Part shown: one piece after another, positions 28,491-37,744 of the stretch
Layout of the letters: each line of letters begins with the position of its first letter
Numbering within the stretch: the first letter of the stretch is position 1
Program-made: the position numbers and the translations under genes
Notes under the pieces: generated by a model
Told to the model about the DNA's origin: nothing
Database searches by the model: none
Seen by the model: the letters and a program-made list of their open reading frames with translations, nothing else
From: Polyangiaceae bacterium
GTDB taxonomy: Bacteria; Myxococcota_A; Polyangia; Polyangiales; Polyangiaceae
Direction of reading: 5' to 3'
NCBI GenBank assembly: GCA_025936115.1
Contig: JAICTZ010000017.1
Span: 86,126 to 150,125 of the forward strand
DNA: 64,000 bases

Positions 28491-31400
28491 TTGCCGCCGA
28501 GAAGCTGCCACGCCGCGTTTCTAACACGCGGCTCGGCGTCCGTCTTCTCGACGCGCTCGAGCACGGGACGCGCAGCGCCCGGATCGACCGCGAACAAGGC
28601 GCGGACGGCCGCTTCACGCACGAGCGCGTAGCCGTCGCTCGTCGCCGCGCGCGTGAGCTCGGCCGTGCCGCTCGCGACGCCCGGCGCGCGGGCGAGCGCG
28701 TCTGCGGCGGCGACGCGCAACGCCCAATCGTCTTCGCGCGTGAGACGCTGGGCGACCGCGGTCGCGACGGCAGGGTCCGTCGTGCGTGCCGCGGCGAGCG
28801 CCGCGCGCCTCACCCCGGGATCGGCGTCGCCGAGCGCGTTGACGACCGCGTCGCGCGCGCGCGGCTCCGAGCGGCTGCCGAGAAACGCGAGCGCGCTGGC
28901 ACGAACGGGCGCGTACGGGTGGCGCGTGAGGGCGGCGAGCGCGGGCACGAGGTTCGTGGCGATACGGTCGACGACGCGCCGCGCACGCGCGCGGGAATCA
29001 CCCGTGAAGTCCGCGCAGAGGGCGGGCACGGGCGCGCTCTCCGGCGCGAGACCGAGCGCGTCCACCACGGCGCGCGCTCGCTCCGGCGAGCTCTCGGCGC
29101 CGCTTTCGCTCGCGCGGCCGAGCGCAGGGGCGAGTCGTTCGAGCGTGCTCAACCGCTCTGCTACCGAGTACGGGCCGGGCCGCCACGCATCGAGCAATGC
29201 GCGGACATCGATGCGTTCATCCGGAGCGGGCAAGGGATCGCTCGGCGCGCGGAACTCGCCGCTCGCCCAGGCTGCTGCCGCGGCTGCTGCCACGGCGCGG
29301 AGCTCCGGGTCCGGATCGACGAGGCCGTCGGCGAGGGCGCTCGCCGCGTCGGGGGCGCGGAGCTCGGCGAGCGCAAGCAGCGCGCTCGTGCGCAGTTCGG
29401 GGCTCGTGGCGCGTGCGAGCGACGCAATCGCTTCGATTTCGGCATGGGCGCCCAGCATGCCGAGCGCGCGCGCCGCAGCTCCGCGCGCGAGGTTACCCGC
29501 GTCCGCCGAACCCGCCACACGTGAAAGCTCGGGGATCGCGCTCGTGTCGTGCAAAAGCCCGAGCCCGAGCGCGCCGAGGGCCCGCAGGCTCGGCGCCTCG
29601 GTGCCGAGCAGGCGCACGAGCAGCGGTCGCGCCTGCCGCGAGCCCAAGCGAGCGACGGCCCACGCCGCCGCGACGGCCACCGGATCCGCATCGTCCGCCG
29701 AACCCCGGCCGTCCGGGAAGAGCACGGCTTCGAGCTTCGGGAGCAGGCTCGGATCGCGCAGCGTGCCTGCCGCGATCATCGCCCGCGTGCGCAGGCTCGC
29801 CTCGGCGTTGCTCTTAGCGTACGCGACGAGCGACGGTCCGGCGCTCTTGCTCGCCACGTGCGAGAGGAGCGTGATCGCGACTTGCTGCTGGCTCGCGCGT
29901 TCGTCGGCGAGGGCGTCGAGCAGCGGCTTGACGGCACGCTCGCCGAGCTTCGCGAGGGCTCGGCGTGCTGCTTCGGCTTCGGCGGGCGAGCCGGTGCGCA
30001 CGCGGTGCACGAGCGGGTACGCGATGGCGCCGTAAATCTCGACGAGCAGGCGCCGAAACAGCGGCCGCTCGGGATTGGCGAGCGCGAGCGGCAGGATTTC
30101 CCGCTCGAGCGACTCGAGCGTGCCGCGGCCGAGGTTCAGCTGCACGCTGAGCCGCGCGGCGCGCGACACGAGCTCCTCGTCGGGTGCGGCGCGGATCACG
30201 CGCCGGAGGAGCAGATCCGCTTCGTCGAGCTGTCCCTTGTCGATCAAGAGCTCGGCGAGCTCGAGGTGCACGGCGAAGGCGCGGTCGTTCTTCTGGATCG
30301 CCTGGCGTAGCTCGCCAATGGCGCGCTCGTTCTCTTGCCGCCGGCGGTACATGCGGCCGAGCTTGGCGTGGCCCTCGGCGTCGTCGGGCGCGAGCTCGAC
30401 CGCGCGTGCTGCGTAGCGCACGGCGTCGTCGTCCTGGTAGAGCTCGGCCGAGTACTCGGCCATGCGCTGGTATGCCTCGCGCGCGTGCTTCGGCTCGAGC
30501 GTCACGAGGCGCCCGAGCACGCCGATGGCGTCCGCGAGCTTGCGCTGTTGCACGAGCACGGTCTCGAGCCGTTTGAGCGACTCGACGTCGGCGGGTGCGA
30601 ACTCCGTGATGCGGCGTAGCGTGCGCTCGGCGGCAGCAAAGCTGCGTGCGCGGAGCTCGGCTTCCGCGAGCAATCGTCCGGCGTCGAGGTCGGGCGGTGT
30701 CGCCGCGAAGCGCTTGGCGAGCCCGTTCATACGCTGCGCGCTCTGGCCGCGCAGGCCCCACAGCGTCACCACGTGCTGGCGCGCCTCGCGCGCGAGCTCG
30801 GCGCTCGTGCGCTCCCCCTTCAGCAATTTCTCCCAAAGGGCGAGCGCTTCGTCCAAGTAAACGCGCCGCGCGTCGGGGGAAGTCTGCGCGCCAGCCGCCC
30901 GCTCGAGCCCGAGCGCGTAGGCCTTTTGGGCGCGCGTCTGTCCGGGTTCGAGCTTGGTCGCCTCGCTCAGCGCCTCGAGACCCTCCTTCACGAGATCGTG
31001 ATCGAGCAGCACGTCGCCTTCGGCGAGCAAACCTTGGACGCGGTCGGCCGTGAGCACGCGGATCCGCTGCCACGTCGCGACGGCGCGCGCCTTGTCGCCC
31101 GCGGCCCAATAACGCGCGCCGAGCTCGACCAGATGCTGCGGATCGCGACCACCCGCCGCGGCGAGCCGTTCGAGCAGCGCGAGGCTCCGCTCCTTTTCGC
31201 CCACGCGCTCGTAAAAATCGACGAGCGCGGCGAGCGTGTCCTCGTCGCTGCCCGAGCGCGCTTCGAGCTTGCGGAGCTCGTCGAGCGCGCGCTGCCGGTC
31301 GCCCCGTTGCAAGAGCGCGTTGACGAGGCGGAAGACGTAGTCGGGATTGCGCGGCGCGGCCTGAATCAGCGCCTCGTATTCGTGCACGGCCTGCTCGAGC

Positions 31401-32605
31401 TGCCCCTGCGCTTCGAGTAAGCTTACGACCTTGAGCCGCGTCGCAACGTCGGCGGGCTCCCGCGCGAGCGCTTGCCGGTACGTCGCGAGCGCTTTGTCGA
31501 TGTGGCCGCTTTCTTCGTAGAGCGAGGCGAGCAGGCGCAGTTCGTCAGCGTCGCGCGCACCCTTCTTTTCGAGCCGCGTGACGAGCTCGGGCAAACGATC
31601 CTCGGCGCGATACGCGTCCGCGATCGCCTGGTACACCTCGCGCCGCACGCCCGCTGCGGCCCCCGCCGCTGCGAGCGCCTGCTCGAGCGTCACGATGGCC
31701 TCTTTGCGTTGCCCGGCGCGCGCCTGCGCCATCCCCAGGTCGCGCAGCGCCGGCGCAAGCACGCGATTGTCGCCCGTCGCGGCTTTGACCACGGCCTTGA
31801 GCTCGTCGATGGCGCGCTCGTTTTCGCCGCGCGCGAAGAGCTCGCGCCCGAGCTCGGCGCGCACGAAAAACGAGCCCTTGGCGTGCTGTTCGAGCTCGCG
31901 CTGGTAGCGCGTCGCCGCGGCGAAGTCGCGCTGATCGAGCGCGAGACCGCGCAGCGAACGCAGGAGAGACTCGCGTTCCGTCGGCTCCGTCGAGCGGGCG
32001 AGCGCTTGCTCGAAGTGCGCGCGCGCCGCAGCGCTGTCGCCACGCTGCTCGTAGAGGTGGCCGAGCGCGAGCTCGGCGGCGGGATTTTTCGGCTGTTCGG
32101 CGGAAGCGCGCGCGTAGCTCTCGAGGGCGCGCTCGGGGTTACCTTCGAGCCGTTCGACGGCAGCCAGCCCGAGCAACGCCGCGTAGCGCTCACCGCCCGT
32201 GCCGGCCGCGCGCCGCTCGAGCTCGGCGATCAGTGCGTCGAGCTTGCCGTCGCGCTCGCGATAGAGCTCGACGAGACGCTGAATCGGAAATTCCGCGCCC
32301 GGCTGCGCCATCGCCGCGCCCAAGTAGCGCGCGATCAGCGCTTCCCGGTTGCCGCCGCGATGCTCGGCCGTCTCGCCGGGTTCCGGCGTCTTCGAGCGGG
32401 CCGCTGGATCGCTCGGCTTGGCAGGCGAAGGAGCGGCTTCGCTCGGTTTCGATGTCGCTGCGGGTGCACGCGCGGGGTGCGGCGTCGCCGGGCCCGGTGC
32501 GGGCGCCGTCTTCTTCGTCCGACCGTGCGGATTGAACTGCGCCTCAGCGGTCCCCGCGCTCGCGAGAACCAGCGCCGCTGAGGCCGTGAGCAGCGCGAGG
32601 CGCAT
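28487..32605 (-). CDS. Giant periplasmic TPR plus HEAT-repeat scaffold protein
   Basis: A 1372-residue protein with a signal peptide (MRLALLTASAALVLASAGTAEA) and a Pro/Ala/Lys-rich linker to residue ~80. Residues about 95-880 are TPR-type helix pairs (LGLAAVERLEGNPERALESY, LGHLYEQRGDSAAARAHFEQAL and many like them). Residues about 900-1372 are HEAT-like alpha repeats (AWAVARLGSRQARPLLVRLLG, ALGDADPGVRRAALAAA). No enzyme motif is visible. It is probably a scaffold for multi-protein assembly in the envelope, inferred from its repeats and export. The downstream lipoprotein is translationally coupled, making the two a likely complex. Alanine-rich repeats and GC-rich codons give many false ORFs on the other strand. 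Confidence 0.88.
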   Translation of the reverse strand: MRLALLTASAALVLASAGTAEAQFNPHGRTKKTAPAPGPATPHPARAPAATSKPSEAAPSPAKPSDPAARSKTPEPGETAEHRGGNREALIARYLGAAMAQPGAEFPIQRLVELYRERDGKLDALIAELERRAAGTGGERYAALLGLAAVERLEGNPERALESYARASAEQPKNPAAELALGHLYEQRGDSAAARAHFEQALARSTEPTERESLLRSLRGLALDQRDFAAATRYQRELEQHAKGSFFVRAELGRELFARGENERAIDELKAVVKAATGDNRVLAPALRDLGMAQARAGQRKEAIVTLEQALAAAGAAAGVRREVYQAIADAYRAEDRLPELVTRLEKKGARDADELRLLASLYEESGHIDKALATYRQALAREPADVATRLKVVSLLEAQGQLEQAVHEYEALIQAAPRNPDYVFRLVNALLQRGDRQRALDELRKLEARSGSDEDTLAALVDFYERVGEKERSLALLERLAAAGGRDPQHLVELGARYWAAGDKARAVATWQRIRVLTADRVQGLLAEGDVLLDHDLVKEGLEALSEATKLEPGQTRAQKAYALGLERAAGAQTSPDARRVYLDEALALWEKLLKGERTSAELAREARQHVVTLWGLRGQSAQRMNGLAKRFAATPPDLDAGRLLAEAELRARSFAAAERTLRRITEFAPADVESLKRLETVLVQQRKLADAIGVLGRLVTLEPKHAREAYQRMAEYSAELYQDDDAVRYAARAVELAPDDAEGHAKLGRMYRRRQENERAIGELRQAIQKNDRAFAVHLELAELLIDKGQLDEADLLLRRVIRAAPDEELVSRAARLSVQLNLGRGTLESLEREILPLALANPERPLFRRLLVEIYGAIAYPLVHRVRTGSPAEAEAARRALAKLGERAVKPLLDALADERASQQQVAITLLSHVASKSAGPSLVAYAKSNAEASLRTRAMIAAGTLRDPSLLPKLEAVLFPDGRGSADDADPVAVAAAWAVARLGSRQARPLLVRLLGTEAPSLRALGALGLGLLHDTSAIPELSRVAGSADAGNLARGAAARALGMLGAHAEIEAIASLARATSPELRTSALLALAELRAPDAASALADGLVDPDPELRAVAAAAAAAWASGEFRAPSDPLPAPDERIDVRALLDAWRPGPYSVAERLSTLERLAPALGRASESGAESSPERARAVVDALGLAPESAPVPALCADFTGDSRARARRVVDRIATNLVPALAALTRHPYAPVRASALAFLGSRSEPRARDAVVNALGDADPGVRRAALAAARTTDPAVATAVAQRLTREDDWALRVAAADALARAPGVASGTAELTRAATSDGYALVREAAVRALFAVDPGAARPVLERVEKTDAEPRVRNAAWQLLGGK

Positions 32606-32655
32606 CTTTACAGGTTAGCGGGTCCTCCTCGGGGGACCAGCTAGCTCGAGCTGCC

Positions 32656-33417
32656 TTACGGTACCGACGCCTGGCATGCCACGGCGCAGGTGTCACTGAG
32701 GCAGAGGGCCGCGTCGAGGGCCACGAAAGCGAGCGAGGTATCGCCGTTGAAGCAACCTAACCAGCACGCGAAGGCTGCGCTGTCGGTGGCTGCTCCCGTG
32801 CACGAGCCGAGCCCGCACAGAATACCCTGCGTACAGGCGGGCGTGGCGAAGCACTTCGACGCGCTCGGGCAACCCGAAGCCACGCACGCCAGGCAGTTCT
32901 CCGGTGAAGCGCCGGCGAAACCGCCGTCCGGTGCGCCCGCGCTGTTGCCCGATCCGGAAACGCCGCCGCTACCTGCGACGCCGCCCGCACCCGCAACACC
33001 ACCGGTACCGCCTTTGCCGCCCTTGCCACCACTGCCGCCCCCCTTGCCGCCGTTACCGCCGACGTTGCCGCCGCCACCGACGCCTCCGCCTTCCCCGCTC
33101 ACGCCACCGAAAGCTCCCACACCGCCGCTCGCTCCCACACCACCGCTCGCTCCCACACCACCGAGCGCGCCGAACCCGCCGGTACCGCCGTCGGTGCCGC
33201 CGAACCCAGCACTGCCCGAGATGCCACCGCCGACGCCGCCAGTGCCGCCTCTGCCGCCCGTCGAACCGCCGGTGCCGCCTTTACCGCCTGTCGAACCGCC
33301 GGTGCCGCCTTTTCCGCCCGTGCCGGCCACGCCTGCTGGATCCTCGAACAGGTCGGAGCGCCCGCCGCAAGCAACGGCAAGCACGACCAGACTCGAGACC
33401 ACCAAAGCTCGGCGCAT
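32656..33417 (-). CDS. Gly-rich lipoprotein with C-terminal Cys cluster
   Basis: A 253-residue protein: MRRALVVSSLVVLAVACGG is a lipoprotein signal with lipobox AVAC. Residues about 30-170 are a long Gly-rich linker of GGxGG units (KGGTGG, GGVGAS and so on), a style common in myxobacterial surface lipoproteins. The C-terminal ~85 residues hold ten cysteines (NCLACVASGC, CFATPAC, CGLGSC, CWLGC, CLSDTCAVAC) that probably form a compact disulphide module. ATG 33417 is chosen over the far upstream in-frame start (33603) because it begins the signal peptide and GGGGAG precedes it. It is divergent from the DUF2079 gene. Function unknown. Confidence 0.82.
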   Translation of the reverse strand: MRRALVVSSLVVLAVACGGRSDLFEDPAGVAGTGGKGGTGGSTGGKGGTGGSTGGRGGTGGVGGGISGSAGFGGTDGGTGGFGALGGVGASGGVGASGGVGAFGGVSGEGGGVGGGGNVGGNGGKGGGSGGKGGKGGTGGVAGAGGVAGSGGVSGSGNSAGAPDGGFAGASPENCLACVASGCPSASKCFATPACTQGILCGLGSCTGAATDSAAFACWLGCFNGDTSLAFVALDAALCLSDTCAVACQASVP

Positions 33418-33498
33418 CTCCCCATTGGTAGCATCGAAGGGTTCGGACGTCCCGGGGCGTTCGCGCGCCGCGCGGCTTTGATGTAGAGGAGCCTCAGC

Positions 33499-35664
33499 AT
33501 GAGTGGTCCGTCGGAGGCCGGCTCGCCCCAGCCGGCTGCAGCACCAGAGCCCGCGAGGGAGCCGATTGACGGAAACGTGGTCGACCCCGCCACCGACGCG
33601 CACTTGGACGCACCGGCCGCCGAAACGGAAGCTCCGAGCCCCGCCGCGCCGAACGCTGAAGTGCCGGCCGCGCCCGCGCCGGATGTACCGCCCTTAGCGG
33701 ACTCGAGCGACGGCGCGCGTGACGCGTTGCTCGTTCACGGTTCGCGCATCGTCGTGCTCGCGAGCCTGCTCGGCGGAGCGATCGCTTTTTGGACGCAAGT
33801 CGCCTTTCGTTCACCGTGGCTCGACGCGTTCCTACTCGACAACGAGCTCGAGCCGGGGAAACGCTCGTCGCTGCTGCTCTTCCTCGTGGGCGGCTTCCTC
33901 GTGGGTGGACTCGCGGCGTTCGCGGGCATCGAGCTCTGGCGCCGTCGTTCGCGGCCGATCCTCGAGCTCGAGCAGTGGGCGTGGTTCCTCTCGCCGCTCT
34001 TGCTGCTGCCGCTCGGTCCGGTGCTGTTCCGACCCAAGGTGTGGATGGGCCGGCATGACGTGCTGTTACCGAGCCTAGTGCTCATCCTGCTCGTGTTCGA
34101 GCAGCTCGCGTTTCGCTGCCTCACGAACGTGCCGCCCGCAGCGCAGACTTGGTGGCTCGAAGCGGTCGAGCAATTCCCGGCCAAGGTGCGCAAGCACGGC
34201 CCGCTCGCCATCGTGATCGCGGCGGCGGCGGGCTTCTCAGCCTTCTTCATTTTTTTCACGCTCCGGTGGCACTACAAGCTTCGGACTGGCAATTACGATC
34301 TCTCGATCAACAACAATCTCATGTTCGAGGGCTTGCACGGCAAGTTCCTGAATAGCCCGCTCGTCTTCCCGAAAGATCCGCCGAAGTACCTCGCGAACCA
34401 CGTCAAGCTCGGCGCGTACTTGTTCTTGCCGATTTACGCGCTCTTTCCGCGCGCCGAGACGCTGTTCGTCATCCAGTCCATATTCATCGGCTTCGGCGCC
34501 GTGCCGCTGTTCCTGTTCGCGCGGCGCCACGTCTCGGAGTGGACGGCGGCGCTCGTCTGCCTCGCGTATCTGTCGTATTACCCGCTCCACGGCGCGAGCT
34601 TCTCGGAGTTTCAGGCCGTTCCGGTCGCCGCGTTCTTCATCTTCCTCGTCATCTGGGCGGCGGATACCAGGCGCCATCGCTTGCTCGCGTTCGGCCTGAT
34701 CGCCGCGCTCCTGATGCGCGAGGACGTTTCGGTCGGGCTCGCCGTGCTCGGGGCCTTCTACCTACTCACGGGCTACCGTCCCGGGATCGGCCTCGTGATG
34801 GCGCTGGTCTCGACGGCGTACTTCCTGCTCCTGCGCTTTTACGTGATGGAGGCTGCCGGCAGCTGGTGGTTCCCCAACATGTACAAGGAGCTCTGGGCCG
34901 ACGGCGAAAAGGGGTTTCGCAGCGTCATCAAGACGATGCTAACCAATCCCATGTTCACGCTCTCGAAGATCATCGTCGAGAAGAAGCTCATCTACCTCTT
35001 GCACCTGCTCACGCCGATCGTCTTTTTGCCGGCGCGGCGCTGGTACCTCTGGGCGGCGTTTCTACCCGGTGCCTTCCTGACCCTGCTCGTCACGAACTAC
35101 GACCCCCCCATCACCTATTCGTTCCACTACGTGATGCACTGGGCGCCGTACCTGTTCGCAGCGAGCGTCATCACGCTCGAAGCGCTGCGAAACGGCCCGC
35201 TCTTCGGCGTCGAACGCTACCGCGCCGCCGTAGCGGCTTTGGTCGCGAGCTCGCTCGTCCTCACCTACAACTACGGCGCGTTCCCGCGGCGCGAAGGCAG
35301 CTTCAAAGCCGGCTTCAGCCGCATCGAATTCTCGTTCACGGAAGAGGAGTGGGATCGCTACCAAGAGCTGCTCGAGATCACCTCCATCATTCCGAAGGAC
35401 GCGAGTCTCGCAGCCACGGAAAAATGCGGCCCGCACCTGTCCTCGCGCATCAACATGTTCACCATGCGTCAGGGCCCGCAGACTGCCGAATGGATCGTGG
35501 CCTCCTCACGGGAGCTCAAGCTTTCGAAGACTCGCCCGACACTCAAAGAAGCGCTCGAAAGCGGCAGGTACGGAGTCGTCAAACGCCTCGACGACTTCGC
35601 CGTCATGAAGCTCGGCTACTCGACCGCCGACAACCAAGCCCTGCTGGACGACTGGGACCTCTGA
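33499..35664 (+). CDS. DUF2079 polytopic membrane protein
   Basis: A 721-residue protein with a long Pro/Ala/Glu cytosolic leader (about 70 residues) and about 12 hydrophobic segments. NYDLSINNNLMFEGLHGKFL and SEFQAVPVAAFFIFLV, then MREDVSVGLAVLGAF, match the DUF2079 family, membrane proteins of GT-C appearance with unproven function. A soluble C-terminal part contains ITSIIPKDASLAATEKCGPHLSSR, which resembles substrate-binding tails of other large GT-C-like proteins here. The LPG-synthase-type gene follows after only 10 bp, so the two are probably one operon. Confidence 0.88.
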   Translation: MSGPSEAGSPQPAAAPEPAREPIDGNVVDPATDAHLDAPAAETEAPSPAAPNAEVPAAPAPDVPPLADSSDGARDALLVHGSRIVVLASLLGGAIAFWTQVAFRSPWLDAFLLDNELEPGKRSSLLLFLVGGFLVGGLAAFAGIELWRRRSRPILELEQWAWFLSPLLLLPLGPVLFRPKVWMGRHDVLLPSLVLILLVFEQLAFRCLTNVPPAAQTWWLEAVEQFPAKVRKHGPLAIVIAAAAGFSAFFIFFTLRWHYKLRTGNYDLSINNNLMFEGLHGKFLNSPLVFPKDPPKYLANHVKLGAYLFLPIYALFPRAETLFVIQSIFIGFGAVPLFLFARRHVSEWTAALVCLAYLSYYPLHGASFSEFQAVPVAAFFIFLVIWAADTRRHRLLAFGLIAALLMREDVSVGLAVLGAFYLLTGYRPGIGLVMALVSTAYFLLLRFYVMEAAGSWWFPNMYKELWADGEKGFRSVIKTMLTNPMFTLSKIIVEKKLIYLLHLLTPIVFLPARRWYLWAAFLPGAFLTLLVTNYDPPITYSFHYVMHWAPYLFAASVITLEALRNGPLFGVERYRAAVAALVASSLVLTYNYGAFPRREGSFKAGFSRIEFSFTEEEWDRYQELLEITSIIPKDASLAATEKCGPHLSSRINMFTMRQGPQTAEWIVASSRELKLSKTRPTLKEALESGRYGVVKRLDDFAVMKLGYSTADNQALLDDWDL

Positions 35665-35674
35665 GCCCGAGCCC

Positions 35675-36658
35675 ATGAGCGAACTCGAAGCCCGCACCAA
35701 ACCCGCGGCAGCCGGCGGCCCCGCGCCCGAAGTCGAAGTCCCCGACGCCCTCGCTCAAGCCGGCGGCCTGAAACGCTGGCTCAAGCCCGGGATGAACCTC
35801 GTCGCCATCGTCTTCGTCCTCGTCGCGGCGCGCGGCATCGCCAAAGACTGGCAAAGCAAATCCGTCCACCTCACCTGGGGCCTCACCCTCGCCGCCCTCG
35901 TCCCGCTCCTCTTCTCCTGCCTTGCCCAAGGCTTCGCCTGGATCGCCCTCATCGAGCGCATGGCCCACCGCAAAGTCCCGCGCGGTCCCGCCATGTCGAT
36001 CTACCTGGCTTCCCAACTCGCCCGCTACACGCCAGGCAAAGTCGGCCTCCCCATCGTCCGCATGCAAGGCGCCGATCGCCTCGGCGTCCCGCGCTCCGTC
36101 GTCGGCGTCTCCGTCCTCATCGAAATGCTCTCCTGGACCGCCACCGGCGCGGTCTCCGGCTTCGCGTTACTCGCTGTCGCGGCGCCCGGCGCAGGCCTCG
36201 ACTGGATCCTCCGCTTCGCGGTCCCGGCCCTCATCGCCTCCGCGCTGGGCCTCCTCGTCTTGCTAGCGGTCGACCGCCAGCGCTATCCCGCGAAGGTTCG
36301 CTTCCTGCTCGGCGCGGAAGGCGCGGGGCCTGTCATCCCACTCGCACTGCCACTGATCCAGTTCGGCTATTGGCTCCTCGTCGCGGCACACGGCTACTTG
36401 ATGAGTCTCGCGCTCGGCGCGCCCGTGAACGCAGCAGTCACGGCGATGGGCCTGTACGTCATCAGTTCGGTCGCGGGGTTCGTCGTGCTCGCGGCGCCTG
36501 CGGGCGTCGGCGTGCGTGAGGGCGTCGTCGCAACGGGATTGAAGCCGCTCGTCGGCGCGGCTCCGGCAGCGGCTGCGGCGATTATTTCACGTGGGGCGTC
36601 GCTCGTGGCGGAGGTGTTGATTTGGGGGGCGGTGAGGGTGGTCGTCAGGGGAGGATGA
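35675..36658 (+). CDS. Lysylphosphatidylglycerol synthase-type membrane protein (flippase-like, UPF0104)
   Basis: A 327-residue protein with about eight hydrophobic segments. SQLARYTPGKVGLPIVR is the family core of the LPG_synthase_TM group, and VLAAPAGVGVREGVVATG near the C-terminus is the second conserved block. It has no C-terminal aminoacyl-transferase domain, so it is not a lysyl-PG synthase itself. The group is thought to move lipid-linked substrates across the membrane. Codons ending in C dominate the first two thirds, and its sense strand is much more C-rich than its neighbours. It follows the DUF2079 gene by 10 bp. It is the last gene before the accessory island. Confidence 0.85.
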   Translation: MSELEARTKPAAAGGPAPEVEVPDALAQAGGLKRWLKPGMNLVAIVFVLVAARGIAKDWQSKSVHLTWGLTLAALVPLLFSCLAQGFAWIALIERMAHRKVPRGPAMSIYLASQLARYTPGKVGLPIVRMQGADRLGVPRSVVGVSVLIEMLSWTATGAVSGFALLAVAAPGAGLDWILRFAVPALIASALGLLVLLAVDRQRYPAKVRFLLGAEGAGPVIPLALPLIQFGYWLLVAAHGYLMSLALGAPVNAAVTAMGLYVISSVAGFVVLAAPAGVGVREGVVATGLKPLVGAAPAAAAAIISRGASLVAEVLIWGAVRVVVRGG

Positions 36659-37009
36659 GGGACTGAGGGCGGGGGCCGCGAGGTGGACGGTACGCAGCCC
36701 ATGTTCCACTCATCTAGGGGTGGGTTGCGGCCATTATCAGCTGACACTGACCGACGATTGGCGCGCTATCTAGCGCCCCGGGCTCGCACCCGTTATCCCG
36801 CAACACAGGTCAGTCTCCTGGTTGATTTGGGGCACCCATCTGCCCGAAATTTCGAGGGTGAGCACGGTGGACCTTGCGAGCGACGCGCAGGTCAAATAGG
36901 TGTTGGGCGGACAGCGAGAAGGGCGCGAGTCTGGCGATGGGCGGGAACGAATGACAGCCGGGCGCGAGTGCGACCGGAGCTCGTAGCGTCGATCTGCCCC
37001 GGGTGGCGC
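36659..37009. other. Gene-free border of the accessory island, with one integron core-like site
   Basis: No ORF here looks real. AT content is higher than in the flanking core genes. At 36902-36912 the sequence GTTGGGCGGAC is identical to the right end of the attC site at 38314-38324. Its possible left partner CCCGCAACAC (36798-36807) pairs only partly, so this is either a decayed attC or the edge of the cassette array. A short stem (GGACCT/AGGTC near 36869-36892) lies between. Confidence 0.4.
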
Positions 37010-37037
37010 TTGACCGGTGTACGTTTGTGCATACACT
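37010..37037 (+). promoter_or_regulatory. Sigma-70-like promoter and inverted repeat for brnTA
   Basis: TTGACC (37010-37015), 16 bp, then TACACT (37032-37037) forms a good promoter. The inverted repeat GTGTA (37017-37021)/TACAC (37032-37036) lies in the spacer and -10, a likely site for BrnA autorepression. Transcription would start near 37044, at the brnT start codon itself. Confidence 0.6.
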
Positions 37038-37043
37038 GATCCG

Positions 37044-37313
37044 GTGAGGTTCGAATGGGATCCGGCCAAGGCGCGCTCAAACCTTTCCAAGCACCGGGTC
37101 GACTTTGCCGATGCCACGGCCGTGTTCGAGGATCCTCGCGGCCTCACTCGTGATGATCCTCATCCGCGCGAGGAGCGATTCGTGACACTGGGGCTAGATG
37201 CTCTGGGCCGGCTGGTCGTCGTCTGCTGGACGCCTCGAGGGAAGGAAGACATCCGGCTCATCTCAGCCCGGCGGGCCACCCGCTCAGAGTCCCGTCAGTA
37301 CCAACAGGATTGA
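37044..37313 (+). CDS. brnT: BrnT-family toxin (ribonuclease)
   Basis: An 89-residue toxin of the type II BrnTA system, a RelE-fold ribonuclease that halts translation until bound by BrnA. FEWDPAKARSNLSKH at the N-terminus is the family signature, and the C-terminus has RLISARRATRSE with the catalytic/RNA-binding arginines. GTG 37044 places VRFEWDP at the start as in the family; the longer in-frame start at 37017 would read through the promoter. It precedes brnA by 4 bp, the usual toxin-first order. It lies in the first cassette of the attC array. Confidence 0.93.
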   Translation: MRFEWDPAKARSNLSKHRVDFADATAVFEDPRGLTRDDPHPREERFVTLGLDALGRLVVVCWTPRGKEDIRLISARRATRSESRQYQQD

Positions 37314-37317
37314 TACC

Positions 37318-37581
37318 ATGCGTAAGCAGTACGACTTCTCCAAAGCAAAGCGCGGCCCCGTCGTCTCGGTTCCAAAAGGAAAGAGCCGGATCACGATTCG
37401 TCTTGATGACGACGTTCTCGATTGGTTCCGCGAACAGGTCCACGCCGCCGGTGGCGGGAACTATCAAACCTTGATCAACGATGCGCTGCGCACCTACATG
37501 GCTGAGCGCAAGCGCCCGCTGGAGCTCGTCCTCCGACGCGTCGTTCGAGAGGAACTCCGACGCGCTCACGGTCACCGCTGA
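37318..37581 (+). CDS. brnA: BrnA-family antitoxin
   Basis: An 87-residue partner of BrnT. The N-terminal half (MRKQYDFSKAKRGPVV) contacts the toxin, and ITIRLDDDVLDWFREQVHAAGGGNYQTLINDALR is the ribbon-helix-helix region that binds DNA and represses the operon. ATG 37318 has AGGAT upstream. The stop is 7 bp before an attC site, the position expected for a gene cassette. It probably binds the GTGTA/TACAC repeat upstream of brnT. Confidence 0.93.
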   Translation: MRKQYDFSKAKRGPVVSVPKGKSRITIRLDDDVLDWFREQVHAAGGGNYQTLINDALRTYMAERKRPLELVLRRVVREELRRAHGHR

Positions 37582-37588
37582 GGTTCTG

Positions 37589-37667
37589 CCGCCTAACTCC
37601 GGGCTGAAGCAGACGCGGATCTCGCTGGCGCTCGACCCGCGCAGCTTAGCCCTGGTACGTTAGGCGG
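37589..37667 (+). repeat. Integron attC site 1 (cassette recombination site)
   Basis: The outer arms CCGCCTAAC (37589-37597) and GTTAGGCGG (37659-37667) are perfectly complementary and contain the R''/R' core sites GCCTAAC and GTTAGGC. An inner stem pairs GGGCT.AAG (37601-37609) with CTTAGCCC (37645-37652), leaving G37606 unpaired. That extrahelical base is the classic feature recognised by integron integrase on the folded bottom strand. Length 79 nt. No integrase gene is in the window. Confidence 0.85.
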
Positions 37668-37744
37668 ACCGCTGACGCGTTGATGTCCGGGTTCCGAGGT
37701 TGAAGGGTTGAAGGGGCTTGCGAGCGTATTGAGTCCGGCGGTTG

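Noticed and set aside
33100..33310. Short repeats in the Gly-rich lipoprotein gene as a mobile repeat
   Set aside because: They keep the reading frame and encode GGxGG units, so they are coding low complexity.
36902..36912. GTTGGGCGGAC as an attI site
   Set aside because: No integrase gene is adjacent and the sequence equals an attC right end, so a decayed attC or array edge is more likely.
36770..37147. Minus-strand ORF of 125 residues at the island border
   Set aside because: It overlaps brnT and its promoter and resembles no family; kept only as unexplained sequence.
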